Shown here piece after piece: positions 23,160 to 30,673 of a DNA stretch of 36,180 bases. The notes under the pieces are model-generated. The model was not told the origin of the DNA. It ran no database searches and saw nothing but the letters and a program-made list of their open reading frames with translations. The DNA is from Enterovibrio nigricans DSM 22720 (GTDB lineage Bacteria > Pseudomonadota > Gammaproteobacteria > Enterobacterales > Vibrionaceae), in contig NZ_FUXU01000046.1 in NCBI RefSeq assembly GCF_900167155.1, positions 1 to 36,180 on the forward strand. The letters run 5' to 3'. Each line of letters starts with the position of its first letter. The stretch's first letter is position 1. Both the position numbers and the translations under genes were made by a program.

Positions 23160-23312
23160 CTAATCCTCTCCATCCTCAACCAAAACAAAACCGTGTTCTG
23201 AATCCACAGCACCAGTAATTACTTTTCCATTTTCGGTTCGAACCAAACCGAATTGCTCTGCGTTTTGAATTGCATCTCTCAACACTTCAAGTGCATGATC
23301 TCTTTCGTTCAT
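23160..23312 (-). CDS. Small acidic hypothetical protein upstream of gemA
   Basis: A 50-aa ORF starting at the ATG at 23312, with AGGTGG about eight bases upstream, and ending TAG three bases before gemA. The protein (MNERDHALEVLRDAIQNAEQ, then VITGAVDSEHGFVLVEDGED) is acidic, with one helix and a strand hairpin. The good ribosome site, tight packing and normal codon use argue that it is real. Function unknown. Confidence 0.65.
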   Translation of the reverse strand: MNERDHALEVLRDAIQNAEQFGLVRTENGKVITGAVDSEHGFVLVEDGED

Positions 23313-23331
23313 TGTACTGTCCACCTTTTAG

Positions 23332-23568
23332 CTAAGCCGCTTTACGTTTGGCGTTCTTGCATTCCAACTGACAAGCTTTGCACCAACTCTGCAACCCATC
23401 AGGGTTTCTTCTGCATGGCGACCAGAATAAGGTGTCTTGCGGCCAGTACTCTTGGCAGTGTGGGCACCATTTCTGCAAGCCCAGTTCAGCATCGAGTATG
23501 GCTTTACCATTCGCTAAGCGGCGTTGTAATAAACCTGCTTTCATTAGTGGTGTGTATTCACCAAACAT
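23332..23568 (-). CDS. Zinc-ribbon/HNH-like small protein of the early operon
   Basis: A 78-aa basic protein with two CxxC pairs: WCPHCQEYWPQDTLFW and SWCKACQLECKNAKRK, spaced like a four-cysteine zinc ribbon. The pattern resembles the treble-clef end of HNH-type phage proteins, but no HNH catalytic residues follow, so nucleic acid binding is the more cautious reading. AGGAGG lies upstream of the ATG, the strongest ribosome site in the early operon. Confidence 0.7.
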   Translation of the reverse strand: MFGEYTPLMKAGLLQRRLANGKAILDAELGLQKWCPHCQEYWPQDTLFWSPCRRNPDGLQSWCKACQLECKNAKRKAA

Positions 23569-23615
23569 AATAAAAACCTCCTATAGCTTTGTGTTGTACT
23601 GGCTGCTCATCAGTA

Positions 23616-23660
23616 CCTAGCAACCACGCTAGGCAGACAAGCAAGGCGAACCTTGCTTGT
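23616..23660. repeat. Two tandem hairpins in an early-operon gap
   Basis: CCTAGC-aaccac-GCTAGG (23616-23633) is followed by a perfect 10-bp stem, ACAAGCAAGG-cgaa-CCTTGCTTGT (23637-23660). On the minus-strand transcript the second loop reads UUCG. There is no T-run in the direction of transcription, so mRNA processing, pausing or stability is more likely than termination. Confidence 0.5.
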
Positions 23661-23666
23661 TTCGCT

Positions 23667-23855
23667 TTATTGCTCTGCATCCTGATAATGCTTCGATGGT
23701 AATATTCGATCTTGCCCCTCAGTGATAGAGAGCATGATTTTGATCACTTCTGGTCTCAGGAAGTATCCGTGCTCTAACGTTGCTTCAGCTAGAGTTTCAA
23801 GCGCACTACTTGCAAAGGCCAATTCTTCCTGTGGTGATAGTTCTCTAATCTTCAT
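23667..23855 (-). CDS. Hypothetical protein, early operon
   Basis: A 62-aa acidic helical protein starting at the ATG at 23855, six bases after a perfect GGAGG and overlapping the upstream gene's stop. It contains LSPQEELAFASSALETLAEA and IMLSITEGQDRILPS. No family is recognised. The precise Shine-Dalgarno, rather than the alternative TTG two codons earlier, sets the start. Confidence 0.7.
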   Translation of the reverse strand: MKIRELSPQEELAFASSALETLAEATLEHGYFLRPEVIKIMLSITEGQDRILPSKHYQDAEQ

Positions 23856-24306
23856 GCTCAACCTCCTTCAAGCACGTTGCTTTAGTCAGTTCTAACCCTT
23901 CGAGCTTTTTGAACTGACGACACAGCACAGAAGCTTTTGAGAAGTGAGGGACATGAAAGGCAAATATCTCATGTAGGTCTGGGTACTCTTTTTTAACTCG
24001 ACGCTTGCCAAAAATTCTCTCTAGATCCTTTTTATGCTTTGCGGAATATTTAGCTTTGGTTTTTAAGCACCAAATATCTTCAATGATGTCGGGGCGATTT
24101 TTTAATTTCTCTTCATCCCAGTAATTCATCCAGTCACCTTTGATAAAGCCATCAACGTATACTTCCAGACATGTTTTTGATTCAGATACACGGACACGAT
24201 TTACCGACACTTCATGGCCTTTGTAATTGAAAGCGATAGCAACCCAACCACCTGCCATTTCCGCTTCAATCTCAGCCCACATTTCTTTTGTAATTGGTTT
24301 ACTCAT
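23845..24306 (-). CDS. Hypothetical protein, early operon (153 aa)
   Basis: The longest unrecognised protein of the early block. Its N-terminal part is mixed alpha/beta (WVAIAFNYKGHEVSVNRVRV, then CLEVYVDGFIKGDWMNYWD). It is followed by a lysine-rich segment (KAKYSAKHKKDLERIFGKRR) and a C-terminal helix. The basic KRRVKKEYPDLHEIF stretch could contact nucleic acid. AAGGA lies nine bases upstream, and the ATG overlaps the previous stop as ATGA. Function unknown; an anti-host role is possible by position. Confidence 0.72.
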   Translation of the reverse strand: MSKPITKEMWAEIEAEMAGGWVAIAFNYKGHEVSVNRVRVSESKTCLEVYVDGFIKGDWMNYWDEEKLKNRPDIIEDIWCLKTKAKYSAKHKKDLERIFGKRRVKKEYPDLHEIFAFHVPHFSKASVLCRQFKKLEGLELTKATCLKEVEHED

Positions 24307-24497
24307 TCTTCATATTCCTTTTCATTGCTTGATATGGATTTCACTCGCTTCGCTTTGGGCAGTGGCGTATTGCGCCAATCACCGCTGTGGTTATCTGCCC
24401 ATTGTTCTGCTTCGACTTGAGAGCAGCGGCGAAACTTCATGATGTATTTGATTAACTGGTTAGGCCGCTTCGCTTTCGTCTTTTCCATTGAGTTCAT
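24303..24497 (-). CDS. Small basic hypothetical protein, early operon
   Basis: A 64-aa basic protein (KTKAKRPNQLIKYIMKFRRC, then SQVEAEQWADNHSGDWRNTP) overlapping the upstream 82-aa gene by 38 bases in another frame and ending ATGA with the next gene. Either of two ATGs (24497 or 24488) could be the start; neither has a clear ribosome site, so coupling is likely. Function unknown. Confidence 0.6.
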   Translation of the reverse strand: MNSMEKTKAKRPNQLIKYIMKFRRCSQVEAEQWADNHSGDWRNTPLPKAKRVKSISSNEKEYEE

Positions 24498-24708
24498 CCA
24501 TCATGTCTTCGTACTCTTCACGAACGTTCGAACTTGACTGGTTTAAAATGAACTTCAGTGCTGCGATATAGCCTTCTTCAAAAGTGCTATCTGGAAATGC
24601 AGTGCCGTCGTTTTCAATTAAGGCTTCAGCCATTTCAATTTCTAGATCAATCACTCTGCGAGTGTGGGCGGTAGTGAAAGAACGTTGCAGTGGGTTAGCT
24701 GTATGCAT
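24460..24708 (-). CDS. Small acidic hypothetical protein, early operon
   Basis: An 82-aa acidic protein beginning MHTANPLQRSFTTAHTRRVI. The start at 24708 is favoured over the in-frame ATG at 24735 because GAGG lies eight bases before it. The middle is a helix pair (LEIEMAEALIENDGTAFPDS, then FEEGYIAALKFILNQ), and the C-terminus is strongly acidic. It overlaps the next gene. No family recognised. Confidence 0.65.
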   Translation of the reverse strand: MHTANPLQRSFTTAHTRRVIDLEIEMAEALIENDGTAFPDSTFEEGYIAALKFILNQSSSNVREEYEDMMDELNGKDESEAA

Positions 24709-24817
24709 GTTGATACCCTCTATTCCGTTTGTCATAAACGGTCACAATGTTGTTGTTTCGAATTAGGAAGTAGGCGCAGTCACTTTCTAAAATTCGCTTT
24801 GGCTGCCAACCTGATTC

Positions 24818-24976
24818 TCATTTCATTATTCTTCGCAGTCTGTTCTTGCTTGGGCGGTTAGCTTTCGCCACCGCCTCTACAAGTTGTGGAAGGCTGCGAC
24901 CCGTACGTTGTCGCCATCTTTCGATAGCATGGCGACTGACGTTTATCTCTCCATATCGGGTGCTTATCAGTAACAT
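24818..24976 (-). CDS. Very short basic protein (52 aa), early operon
   Basis: A 52-aa ORF ten bases after the DUF3164 gene, with GAGG five bases before its ATG at 24976. The product is strongly basic: SRHAIERWRQRTGRSLPQLV, then KANRPSKNRLRRIMK. HAIERWRQRTG recalls a motif in small phage and mobile-element proteins of unknown function. The ribosome site, conserved-looking motif and good fit in the gap support it. Nucleic acid binding is plausible from charge alone. The 24709-24817 gap downstream holds nothing recognised. Confidence 0.7.
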   Translation of the reverse strand: MLLISTRYGEINVSRHAIERWRQRTGRSLPQLVEAVAKANRPSKNRLRRIMK

Positions 24977-24986
24977 TCACACCTCG

Positions 24987-25604
24987 CTATAGCTTGGCGA
25001 TATCAAGAGCGATTTGTTTGTACTGACCATCACCTTGGCGTTCATAGATTCGAAGGTAAGGCGTTTTACCAACAACCTTGATTGAATCGGCAATGGCGTC
25101 CATTGCTTCTAACCAATCAGGGTCGGTAATGTTTAGCTGGCGAAGACTAAGCACTTGGTTTACATCGATGTGACCTTGTTTGTTTACGCGGAAAGACAGA
25201 TCAACCAGGGCTTTAATTTCATCGCTTGAATTTTCATTCCAACGGTTAATGCATTCGTCAATTTTTGCCTTAGCCGCTTGGATGCGTTCATCGAACACGC
25301 GGTGCTCTCCAATTGAGCGTTGCACCTTGTATTTGCCATCAAACGAAAGCAGCGTAACGTTGCCTTTGGTTCCGCCGTATTTCACATCAAATTCAGCAGA
25401 GCTTAAGTCTACAAAATCCGCGACATTCTGCATGGCCTCTTTCTTAAACAGCGCAAGGGTTTCTTGTGTCGCAATCGCTTTTTGTACGATGTCAGCAACA
25501 ACATCATCACGCAGTAAATCAACGTCTTTGATTTGGCTTACTGGTACTTGGTGGCCTTGGCCGTTAAAGCGGAAACCTTCTTGTGGTTGGGTTTGATTAG
25601 TCAT
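24987..25604 (-). CDS. DUF3164 family protein
   Basis: A 205-aa DUF3164 protein, a near-universal early gene of Mu-like phages. Landmarks are GHQVPVSQIKDVDLLRDDVV, the SAEFDVKYGGTKGNVTLLSF core, SFDGKYKVQRSIGEHRVFDE, and RVNKQGHIDVNQVLSLRQLN. The start at 25604 (MTNQTQ) has GGAG eight bases upstream and overlaps the previous gene's stop; the longer ORF upstream lacks a ribosome site. The biochemical role is unknown, although the family is sometimes mislabelled as a transporter. Confidence 0.9.
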   Translation of the reverse strand: MTNQTQPQEGFRFNGQGHQVPVSQIKDVDLLRDDVVADIVQKAIATQETLALFKKEAMQNVADFVDLSSAEFDVKYGGTKGNVTLLSFDGKYKVQRSIGEHRVFDERIQAAKAKIDECINRWNENSSDEIKALVDLSFRVNKQGHIDVNQVLSLRQLNITDPDWLEAMDAIADSIKVVGKTPYLRIYERQGDGQYKQIALDIAKL

Positions 25605-25803
25605 TGTTTTTCTCCACGATATTGAATGTAAAAGTGCCGTCTTTTTCGGTAACTTCAACTTCGTCGAAGTCACGTGCATCTAGATCTTCAATGGCAGTTT
25701 CAAGAGTGAATAAATCATCTTTAACGGCTTCTACTTTCTTTTCTAAGTGCTGACGTTGACCTTCTAAAAGCTCTATGTATTTTTCTTTGCTAATGGTTTT
25801 CAT
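25597..25803 (-). CDS. Small coiled-coil protein, early operon
   Basis: A 68-aa acidic protein, mostly one coiled coil (EKYIELLEGQRQHLEKKVEA, then KDDLFTLETAIEDLDA), ending in a short strand (GTFTFNIVEKNND). It overlaps the DUF3164 start by eight bases, suggesting coupled translation and perhaps a partner relationship. GAGA lies upstream of the ATG. No family recognised. Confidence 0.68.
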   Translation of the reverse strand: MKTISKEKYIELLEGQRQHLEKKVEAVKDDLFTLETAIEDLDARDFDEVEVTEKDGTFTFNIVEKNND

Positions 25804-25813
25804 TGTTTTTCTC

Positions 25814-26125
25814 TCAGTTATAAGTTGGGTTTGCAGATTTGTTTTCTTGCGAGTTGATAACGGTGTTGCCTACATATTGCTGACACTCACCAGACCACCA
25901 ACGCACTAGGCATTTACTGAATCGAGCTACATACATTTTGTTCAAAGTGCCGTGGCGCATTTCCATCACAGCAACCGCTTTATCCATTAACTTTCTTGAA
26001 GGGTTGGTGACTTCGATAACGGGAATCGCTGGCTCGTAGTTGATGCGTAAAATGAAGCAGTCAGCTAAGGTCAATCGACCACGGGCGGTTAATACAGCCT
26101 GTTGTTTTTCATGCGAGTTCATCAT
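25814..26125 (-). CDS. Hypothetical protein, early operon
   Basis: A protein of about 103 aa beginning MMNSHEKQQAVLTARGRLTL. The start at 26125 has GAGG nine bases upstream and lies inside the end of the preceding gene. It contains LADCFILRINYEPAIPVIEV and a cysteine/tryptophan-rich segment (FSKCLVRWWSGECQQY). No catalytic motif is recognised. Confidence 0.66.
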   Translation of the reverse strand: MMNSHEKQQAVLTARGRLTLADCFILRINYEPAIPVIEVTNPSRKLMDKAVAVMEMRHGTLNKMYVARFSKCLVRWWSGECQQYVGNTVINSQENKSANPTYN

Positions 26126-26330
26126 TAGATAATTCCTCATTGAATCGATATATATGACCAGGTGCCAGCAAGCACTCATCAGGTCTCATTTGGTCTAAAT
26201 CCACCCCGCCATTTACGACATGAGCCACTCGGTCATACTTAAATACCAAGCCTTTTGAATCCTTAATCCACAAATTGGCTTTACCCTTATGGGTCGTAAT
26301 CGTTTCTTTGCTCTTACTTACAATGCTCAT
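26109..26330 (-). CDS. Hypothetical protein downstream of transposition gene B
   Basis: A 73-aa protein starting at the ATG at 26330 (MSIVSKSKETITTHKGKANL), with GAGGTG five bases upstream and close after the B gene stop. It is strand-rich in the middle (LWIKDSKGLVFKYDRVAHVV) and acidic at the end. It is the first gene of the accessory block after A and B. No family recognised. Confidence 0.66.
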   Translation of the reverse strand: MSIVSKSKETITTHKGKANLWIKDSKGLVFKYDRVAHVVNGGVDLDQMRPDECLLAPGHIYRFNEELSNDELA

Positions 26331-26338
26331 AAGGCACC

Positions 26339-27286
26339 TCAATCGTTGGTTTCTAATTCAGCAAACGCTTTGCGCAGCACTTGCTCACTAATGGTTTGGC
26401 CTTTGGCAAACATCGCCGCCAGTTTGAGTGTTTTGCTTAGCAATCTAAGGCCACCTGGGCGCTCACTGATTTGCAGCATTAACCCGCGTTCAGACTCGCC
26501 GTTTACGTTCCATGCATCAGCAATGGCACGAACGTCTGCTTGCTTGGTTTTGTGGATGCCACGCTTTTTCGCAATGCGAGAGAACAAGCGCGCAAAATCT
26601 TCATTACGGCGACCGCCTGTAAGCTGCGTATATACTTTGTTGTTACCCACTAGCACCATGCCAACGCCCGTTTCTTCTTGCAGAATTCGCAGCTCTTCCA
26701 GTGTTGGGTAGTCAAGGTGATCCGCTTCATCAATCACCACCAAACCTTCGCTACCAATCAGACGGTTTCGGATAACGCGAGACAGTGGGCCTTTACGGCG
26801 TGGCGCATCGTCCATGCCTAGTTCCATAGCCAGTTCATATAGGCACTCAGTAAGGCTTGAACGGCTTGGGCTTGAAGTGATCATCCATACGTTGTTGTTG
26901 CTTCGTTTGTATTCGCGCAGCGCTTCTGATTTACCCACACCAGACGCCCCAAAAATAACCACGATAGATTCGGTCACTTGGGCATACATCATGTCGTCGG
27001 TTAGCTGCTTAGCTGTTGGTGTCATCACAAAGCCAGGGTCTTTACTTGGTGTGGCATTACGCTGTTCTCTCATGCGTAGCCATTGGTTCAGTTTTTCAAT
27101 CATCTTGGCTGGGTCAGCTTTGTATGAACCGTTCAAGATTTGGCTTAGCGTGGCAGGTGATACGCTGATCTCTTTTGCAATCTGAGACGCTGAAACAGCC
27201 TTCGATTCTGTTAATGCACGAATGCGCATTAATGTGTCGGTTTGCTTAGCCTCTGCATTGCCTAGTTCAACTACGTTTGTACTCAT
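26339..27286 (-). CDS. B: Transposition target protein, AAA ATPase (MuB-like)
   Basis: A 315-aa MuB-like ATPase that binds target DNA, stimulates the transposase and gives target immunity. An N-terminal helix-turn-helix (ASQIAKEISVSPATLSQILN, about 33-52) is followed by Walker A GASGVGKS (113-120), Walker B LVVIDEADH (182-190) and a C-terminal domain rich in basic residues. I chose the ATG at 27286 (MSTNVVEL), six bases after GGAG. It follows the transposase gene by 34 bases, as in Mu. Confidence 0.95.
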   Translation of the reverse strand: MSTNVVELGNAEAKQTDTLMRIRALTESKAVSASQIAKEISVSPATLSQILNGSYKADPAKMIEKLNQWLRMREQRNATPSKDPGFVMTPTAKQLTDDMMYAQVTESIVVIFGASGVGKSEALREYKRSNNNVWMITSSPSRSSLTECLYELAMELGMDDAPRRKGPLSRVIRNRLIGSEGLVVIDEADHLDYPTLEELRILQEETGVGMVLVGNNKVYTQLTGGRRNEDFARLFSRIAKKRGIHKTKQADVRAIADAWNVNGESERGLMLQISERPGGLRLLSKTLKLAAMFAKGQTISEQVLRKAFAELETND

Positions 27287-27320
27287 ATCAATCTCCATTT
27301 ATGGAAGGTTTAAATAGGGT

Positions 27321-29309
27321 TTAAAGCTTGTTTTTGAATTTCTGTTCAAACAGGTTTGAAACGCTTTGGCTGAAGTTCTGTTCGTAATCTTCGTCTTCAT
27401 CTTCTAGCGCGATGGCCTTAGCCGCCGTGTTGCCAATCGAAACTGGTCTGAATGGTTCAACCACTTTGCTTTCAGGTAGCGCTTCTTCTTCAAGCGGCTT
27501 CATCATTGCAGCCACTTCCAGTGCATCCATTTCTGTTTGAGCTTGAGCAGCAATCTTGTTCGCTTTGGTAAATTGTGTGCGTTTGCGTTTGTGCTCTCTT
27601 GCCGCTTGCGTATCGCCAAATCCAGTCTTATCAAGACATTCAGCGGTACAAATTCGAACCCCATTCAAGGTGTAAACCTCGATAGATTCATGCAGCTTTA
27701 ATGGGTCGAAACGCGCCACGAGTTTTTGGCCAACATGGTTCATCATCGATTCGCTGTAATAGCGGTTCTTACGGCCTTTCAAACTGCCGCCAGCGTCCAG
27801 TGAAATAGTGCCGTGTTTAGACACTCTTACTGCCTCGGCTTGAAGCATCATCATTTGCAATTGGTCGGTGGTTGCCTTGCGTATTGCTGCCGTTTCATAG
27901 CTGGCATTGAACGCTTGGTTAAAGCTCATAAACCCTTTGCACACTTCGGTGTTTCGGTTCTCTTTCGCGTTGTACATTTCCACGCCTTTAGCGATGGCTT
28001 GTAGAAAGTCTTCCGCGTCGATCGCCTTGCTTCCGTAGTTGTCTGGTTTTGCCATTGGGTTCGGGCCTGTATAAGCGCCACGGCAAAGTGGATGTTTATC
28101 GATGTACTCTTCAAGGCCACCCACACCAAACGCACGTTCTATCGGTTTGGCTTGGCCGTGACCTTTGCCTAATATCACGCTCGACCAGTGCAACTTGATA
28201 TTCATCATTGGGATGATGCCAAGGGGATCGTCTGCTTTTACTTTGAAGCGGTAACGGTTAGGAACGCCGCCTGTCATCCATTTGTTTGCAGCTGCTCTGG
28301 TGTTATCTAAAGTCAGTTCTTTAGGCACACCGAACTTTTCACAAACGTCCATTAATGAAAGGCGAATGCTGTCTGTGTTTTCACTAATGTCACAACGCCA
28401 GCCAACAATTTTGCGGCTGTAGATGTCTTGCCAAAACCACGTTTTAGGACGAAGAATTTCACCGTTAAACCACTTCACAAATACGTTGTGTTGATAGCCA
28501 TCGCCATTGATCCATTCCAGAGCGTGAAGCCCTTCAACGGTACGTTCTTGCGGTGGGAACATTTGGTGCAGTGCGTGTTCACCTTCTCGAAGCATGATGC
28601 GTTGTTGTACTGGCACTTCATGTTCAAGGCGGCGTCCTAAGCTTTTTAGGCTTGGTACTTTCCAACCTTTAGATGGAGCCGTATCAATAAGGCGCTCATA
28701 ACACACCGACATAGCAGGTTGCTCTAGGCTCAAGTAGTCGGCTTTGAAAAACTCCCAAGCTTCAGGTGTGATGTAGGCAAACTGATTCGGCTTTTGGGCT
28801 TGGGATGATTCAAAGTTTTTAGGCAACAGAGCTGGAGCCCAATCACATTCGTCTATCCCTTTCACCTTCGCGCAACTACGACGCAAAGTAGAAAGTGCCA
28901 CGCCATATTCTTCAGAGACCGATTGATAAGCGTCCATCAACTTGATGCCGTTATTCTTAAGTACAAAGACAGCTTGAACGGCGCGCAATGCTTGCTGTGC
29001 TTTCTCTTTGGCAGCATTGTTGTTCTTACTCCAACGAGCCCAAAGCGCTTCACGGCAATACGTTTTTGGATTTTTATTTTGAGGTAACTTGAATACCTGA
29101 TCGCCAACCTTAACTTGACCGTTAGCTTTGAATAACGCTGTTTGAACCGACACAGGTAGGATGCTTATGTGGTACTCAAAAGCTTTAGAACCCTGGCGTT
29201 TTCTCTTAGTGTCAGGCGTAGCTAATGAGTCTAAGCGCTTACGAACGTTGTGTGGGTGAGATGGTAACCCACCGAGACCAACACACTCTGAAACTGAAAA
29301 CCATTCCAT
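27321..29309 (-). CDS. A: DDE transposase (MuA-like)
   Basis: A 662-aa MuA homologue, nearly identical in length to MuA (663 aa). The N-terminus (WFSVSECVGLGGLPSHPHNV) is the winged-helix domain that binds the internal enhancer/operators, followed by the end-binding helical domains. The catalytic triad is D270 (WINGDGYQH), D335 (LTLDNTRAA) and E391 (AKPIERAFG), matching MuA D269/D336/E392. The acidic, basic-then-charged C-terminus fits the B and ClpX interaction region. AGGG lies seven bases before ATG. It should catalyse both integration and replicative transposition. Confidence 0.97.
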   Translation of the reverse strand: MEWFSVSECVGLGGLPSHPHNVRKRLDSLATPDTKRKRQGSKAFEYHISILPVSVQTALFKANGQVKVGDQVFKLPQNKNPKTYCREALWARWSKNNNAAKEKAQQALRAVQAVFVLKNNGIKLMDAYQSVSEEYGVALSTLRRSCAKVKGIDECDWAPALLPKNFESSQAQKPNQFAYITPEAWEFFKADYLSLEQPAMSVCYERLIDTAPSKGWKVPSLKSLGRRLEHEVPVQQRIMLREGEHALHQMFPPQERTVEGLHALEWINGDGYQHNVFVKWFNGEILRPKTWFWQDIYSRKIVGWRCDISENTDSIRLSLMDVCEKFGVPKELTLDNTRAAANKWMTGGVPNRYRFKVKADDPLGIIPMMNIKLHWSSVILGKGHGQAKPIERAFGVGGLEEYIDKHPLCRGAYTGPNPMAKPDNYGSKAIDAEDFLQAIAKGVEMYNAKENRNTEVCKGFMSFNQAFNASYETAAIRKATTDQLQMMMLQAEAVRVSKHGTISLDAGGSLKGRKNRYYSESMMNHVGQKLVARFDPLKLHESIEVYTLNGVRICTAECLDKTGFGDTQAAREHKRKRTQFTKANKIAAQAQTEMDALEVAAMMKPLEEEALPESKVVEPFRPVSIGNTAAKAIALEDEDEDYEQNFSQSVSNLFEQKFKNKL

Positions 29310-29320
29310 CGTCTAGCCCT

Positions 29321-29545
29321 CTATGCGCTTTTTTGTAAATAGCGAGAAGGCCAAATTTCTTCAGGAGAAACACCAATTTTGTCTGCAATGATGCGCTCTG
29401 CTTTTGGGTATTTAAATCTCAGTGCGTTACGAAGTGTAGAGCCTGCAATTCCATTTTCTTTAGCTAGCTTTTCGTAGTTTGTTCCACATTTAGCTAGTGC
29501 TGCTTTTATATCAGCTACGTGCCAGTCTCGATCAAGTGCGTCCAT
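29321..29545 (-). CDS. ner: Ner-like DNA-binding regulator
   Basis: A 74-aa Ner/Nlp family helix-turn-helix protein: DRDWHVADIKAALAKCGTNY, then LAKENGIAGSTLRNALRF and the closing IGVSPEEIWPSRYL. Ner is the first early gene in Mu and represses the early and repressor promoters, acting like lambda Cro. AGGG lies seven bases upstream, and the gene lies 11 bases before the transposase. The operators upstream (29545-29663) are its likely targets. Confidence 0.94.
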   Translation of the reverse strand: MDALDRDWHVADIKAALAKCGTNYEKLAKENGIAGSTLRNALRFKYPKAERIIADKIGVSPEEIWPSRYLQKSA

Positions 29546-29663
29546 AGTGTTACCCTTATGTGTTACTTAAACGCGCAAAACGTATCGCTTGCGCTCTTAT
29601 GTAACACATAATTGATCACAAAAACTCGCGCGTCAAGTTATTTGCGATCTTTTGTTGCGCTCT
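29545..29663. promoter_or_regulatory. Divergent early/repressor control region with operator-like repeats
   Basis: The 148-base space between ner and the repressor holds a near-perfect operator, TTATGT-aac-ACATAA (29597-29611), and a related half-conserved copy, TTATGT-gtt-ACTTAA (29556-29570). A third GTGTTAC lies at the ner start codon. An inverted GCGCAA/TTGCGC pair lies between them, and TTGCGCTCT is directly repeated at 29589 and 29655. These fit Ner and repressor binding sites controlling opposed promoters; I cannot assign which site binds which protein. Confidence 0.65.
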
Positions 29664-29693
29664 GCGCTTTATTTGACAGAACTAGGTATACCA

Positions 29694-30407
29694 ATGGATT
29701 CAGAGAAAAACTTGGCAGAAAATGAAGAAAACTCGATGCGATCTTTATATCAAGAACAAATAGATCGCTTTAAAGACCGTTTAATGGAAGCAATAGGTGA
29801 TGAGTCAGTGCGCTCTTTTTCGAAGAGGTGTGGGATATCAGAGAGTGTTATACGTAAGTATTTAGCGGATTCTTATCCAAATGTAGACAAGCTCCCAAGA
29901 ATTGCTGAAGCTACTGGCCGTAGTATCGAGTGGCTGTTGACAGGAACCGAATGCAACTCTGAGGAAAAGGTAATTTCATTTAATGAAGAGTTTGCTCTTA
30001 TCCCTGGCTATCGAATTCAGGTATCTGCTGGGCATGGCTCATTAAACCCAGATCAGCTAGAACCAACCAGGCATTTAGCATTTAGGCGTAAGTGGTTGAA
30101 GTACAGAGGCTTTAAAGAAAAAGATTTAGCGATCGTGTGGGCAAAAGGTGACAGTATGGAACCAACGATTCACAACAACGATACGCTTGTGGTAAACATG
30201 GAAAGGAAGAAACCATCAGATGGGCACATATACATCTTTAGAAACGGCGATGAGTTGTTTGTGAAGCGCTACCAAAGCATGTTAGGCACTTGGCGTCTGA
30301 TTAGCGACAACAGCTTCTACAGCGATTTAGACATACCTAAAGAAGAACAACATCAATTTGAAGTAGTAGGCCAGGTTGTTCACATTGCAAAGGACTTAGG
30401 CGATTAG
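29694..30407 (+). CDS. S24/LexA-type prophage repressor (CI-like)
   Basis: A 237-aa repressor, the only gene on the plus strand in the Mu-like phage, divergent from ner. The N-terminal helix-turn-helix is about residues 37-60 (ESVRSFSKRCGISESVIRKY). The C-terminal S24 peptidase domain has the serine in KGDSMEPT (S154), the lysine in FVKRY (K191) and a likely Ala-Gly cleavage site in QVSAGHGS (A112-G113). These imply RecA-stimulated self-cleavage, unlike the Mu c repressor. The start at 29694 has AGG seven bases upstream; a TTG 42 bases earlier is less likely. Confidence 0.93.
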   Translation: MDSEKNLAENEENSMRSLYQEQIDRFKDRLMEAIGDESVRSFSKRCGISESVIRKYLADSYPNVDKLPRIAEATGRSIEWLLTGTECNSEEKVISFNEEFALIPGYRIQVSAGHGSLNPDQLEPTRHLAFRRKWLKYRGFKEKDLAIVWAKGDSMEPTIHNNDTLVVNMERKKPSDGHIYIFRNGDELFVKRYQSMLGTWRLISDNSFYSDLDIPKEEQHQFEVVGQVVHIAKDLGD

Positions 30408-30673
30408 ATTTAAATGTTTAAACTCGATTTAAACAGCGAACAAACAAAAACAGCCAGTGCTCACTTTGATAGTCTAAATCACATGAATTAGAAAGGATTG
30501 CTCAAATCAGCTAAAATTGCTCAACAGCCAAAAACGCAAGCGGGGCTCAAGACCTAAAATCTCAAACCCCGCACTGTATCTAGCTTCAAGCCTAATTTTA
30601 TCCCACTTGATCCCTCAAAGGTCCGTTAGATCCCTAACCCTTACTTATTGTTCATATCATTAGTCTCTATACA
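30408..30673 (-). other. Candidate Mu-like phage left end (attL) with transposase-site-like repeats
   Basis: No gene lies between the repressor and the neighbouring tail module. On the minus strand a TGTATAG sequence starts at 30673, resembling the TGTATTG end of Mu. Inside it AGGGATC recurs 20 bases apart in two related blocks (30629-30635 and 30609-30615), and TTGAGCAAT recurs 19 bases apart (30495-30523 region). GTTTAAAC/TCGATTTAAAC motifs follow at 30416-30434. Tandem sites of about 20-22 bp are expected for MuA-type end binding. The exact boundary is inferred and the other end is not in the window. Confidence 0.4.

Noticed and set aside
1-30673. DNA modification gene such as mom
   Set aside because: None of the proteins in the window resembles Mom or Com; if present, it would lie near the right end outside the window.
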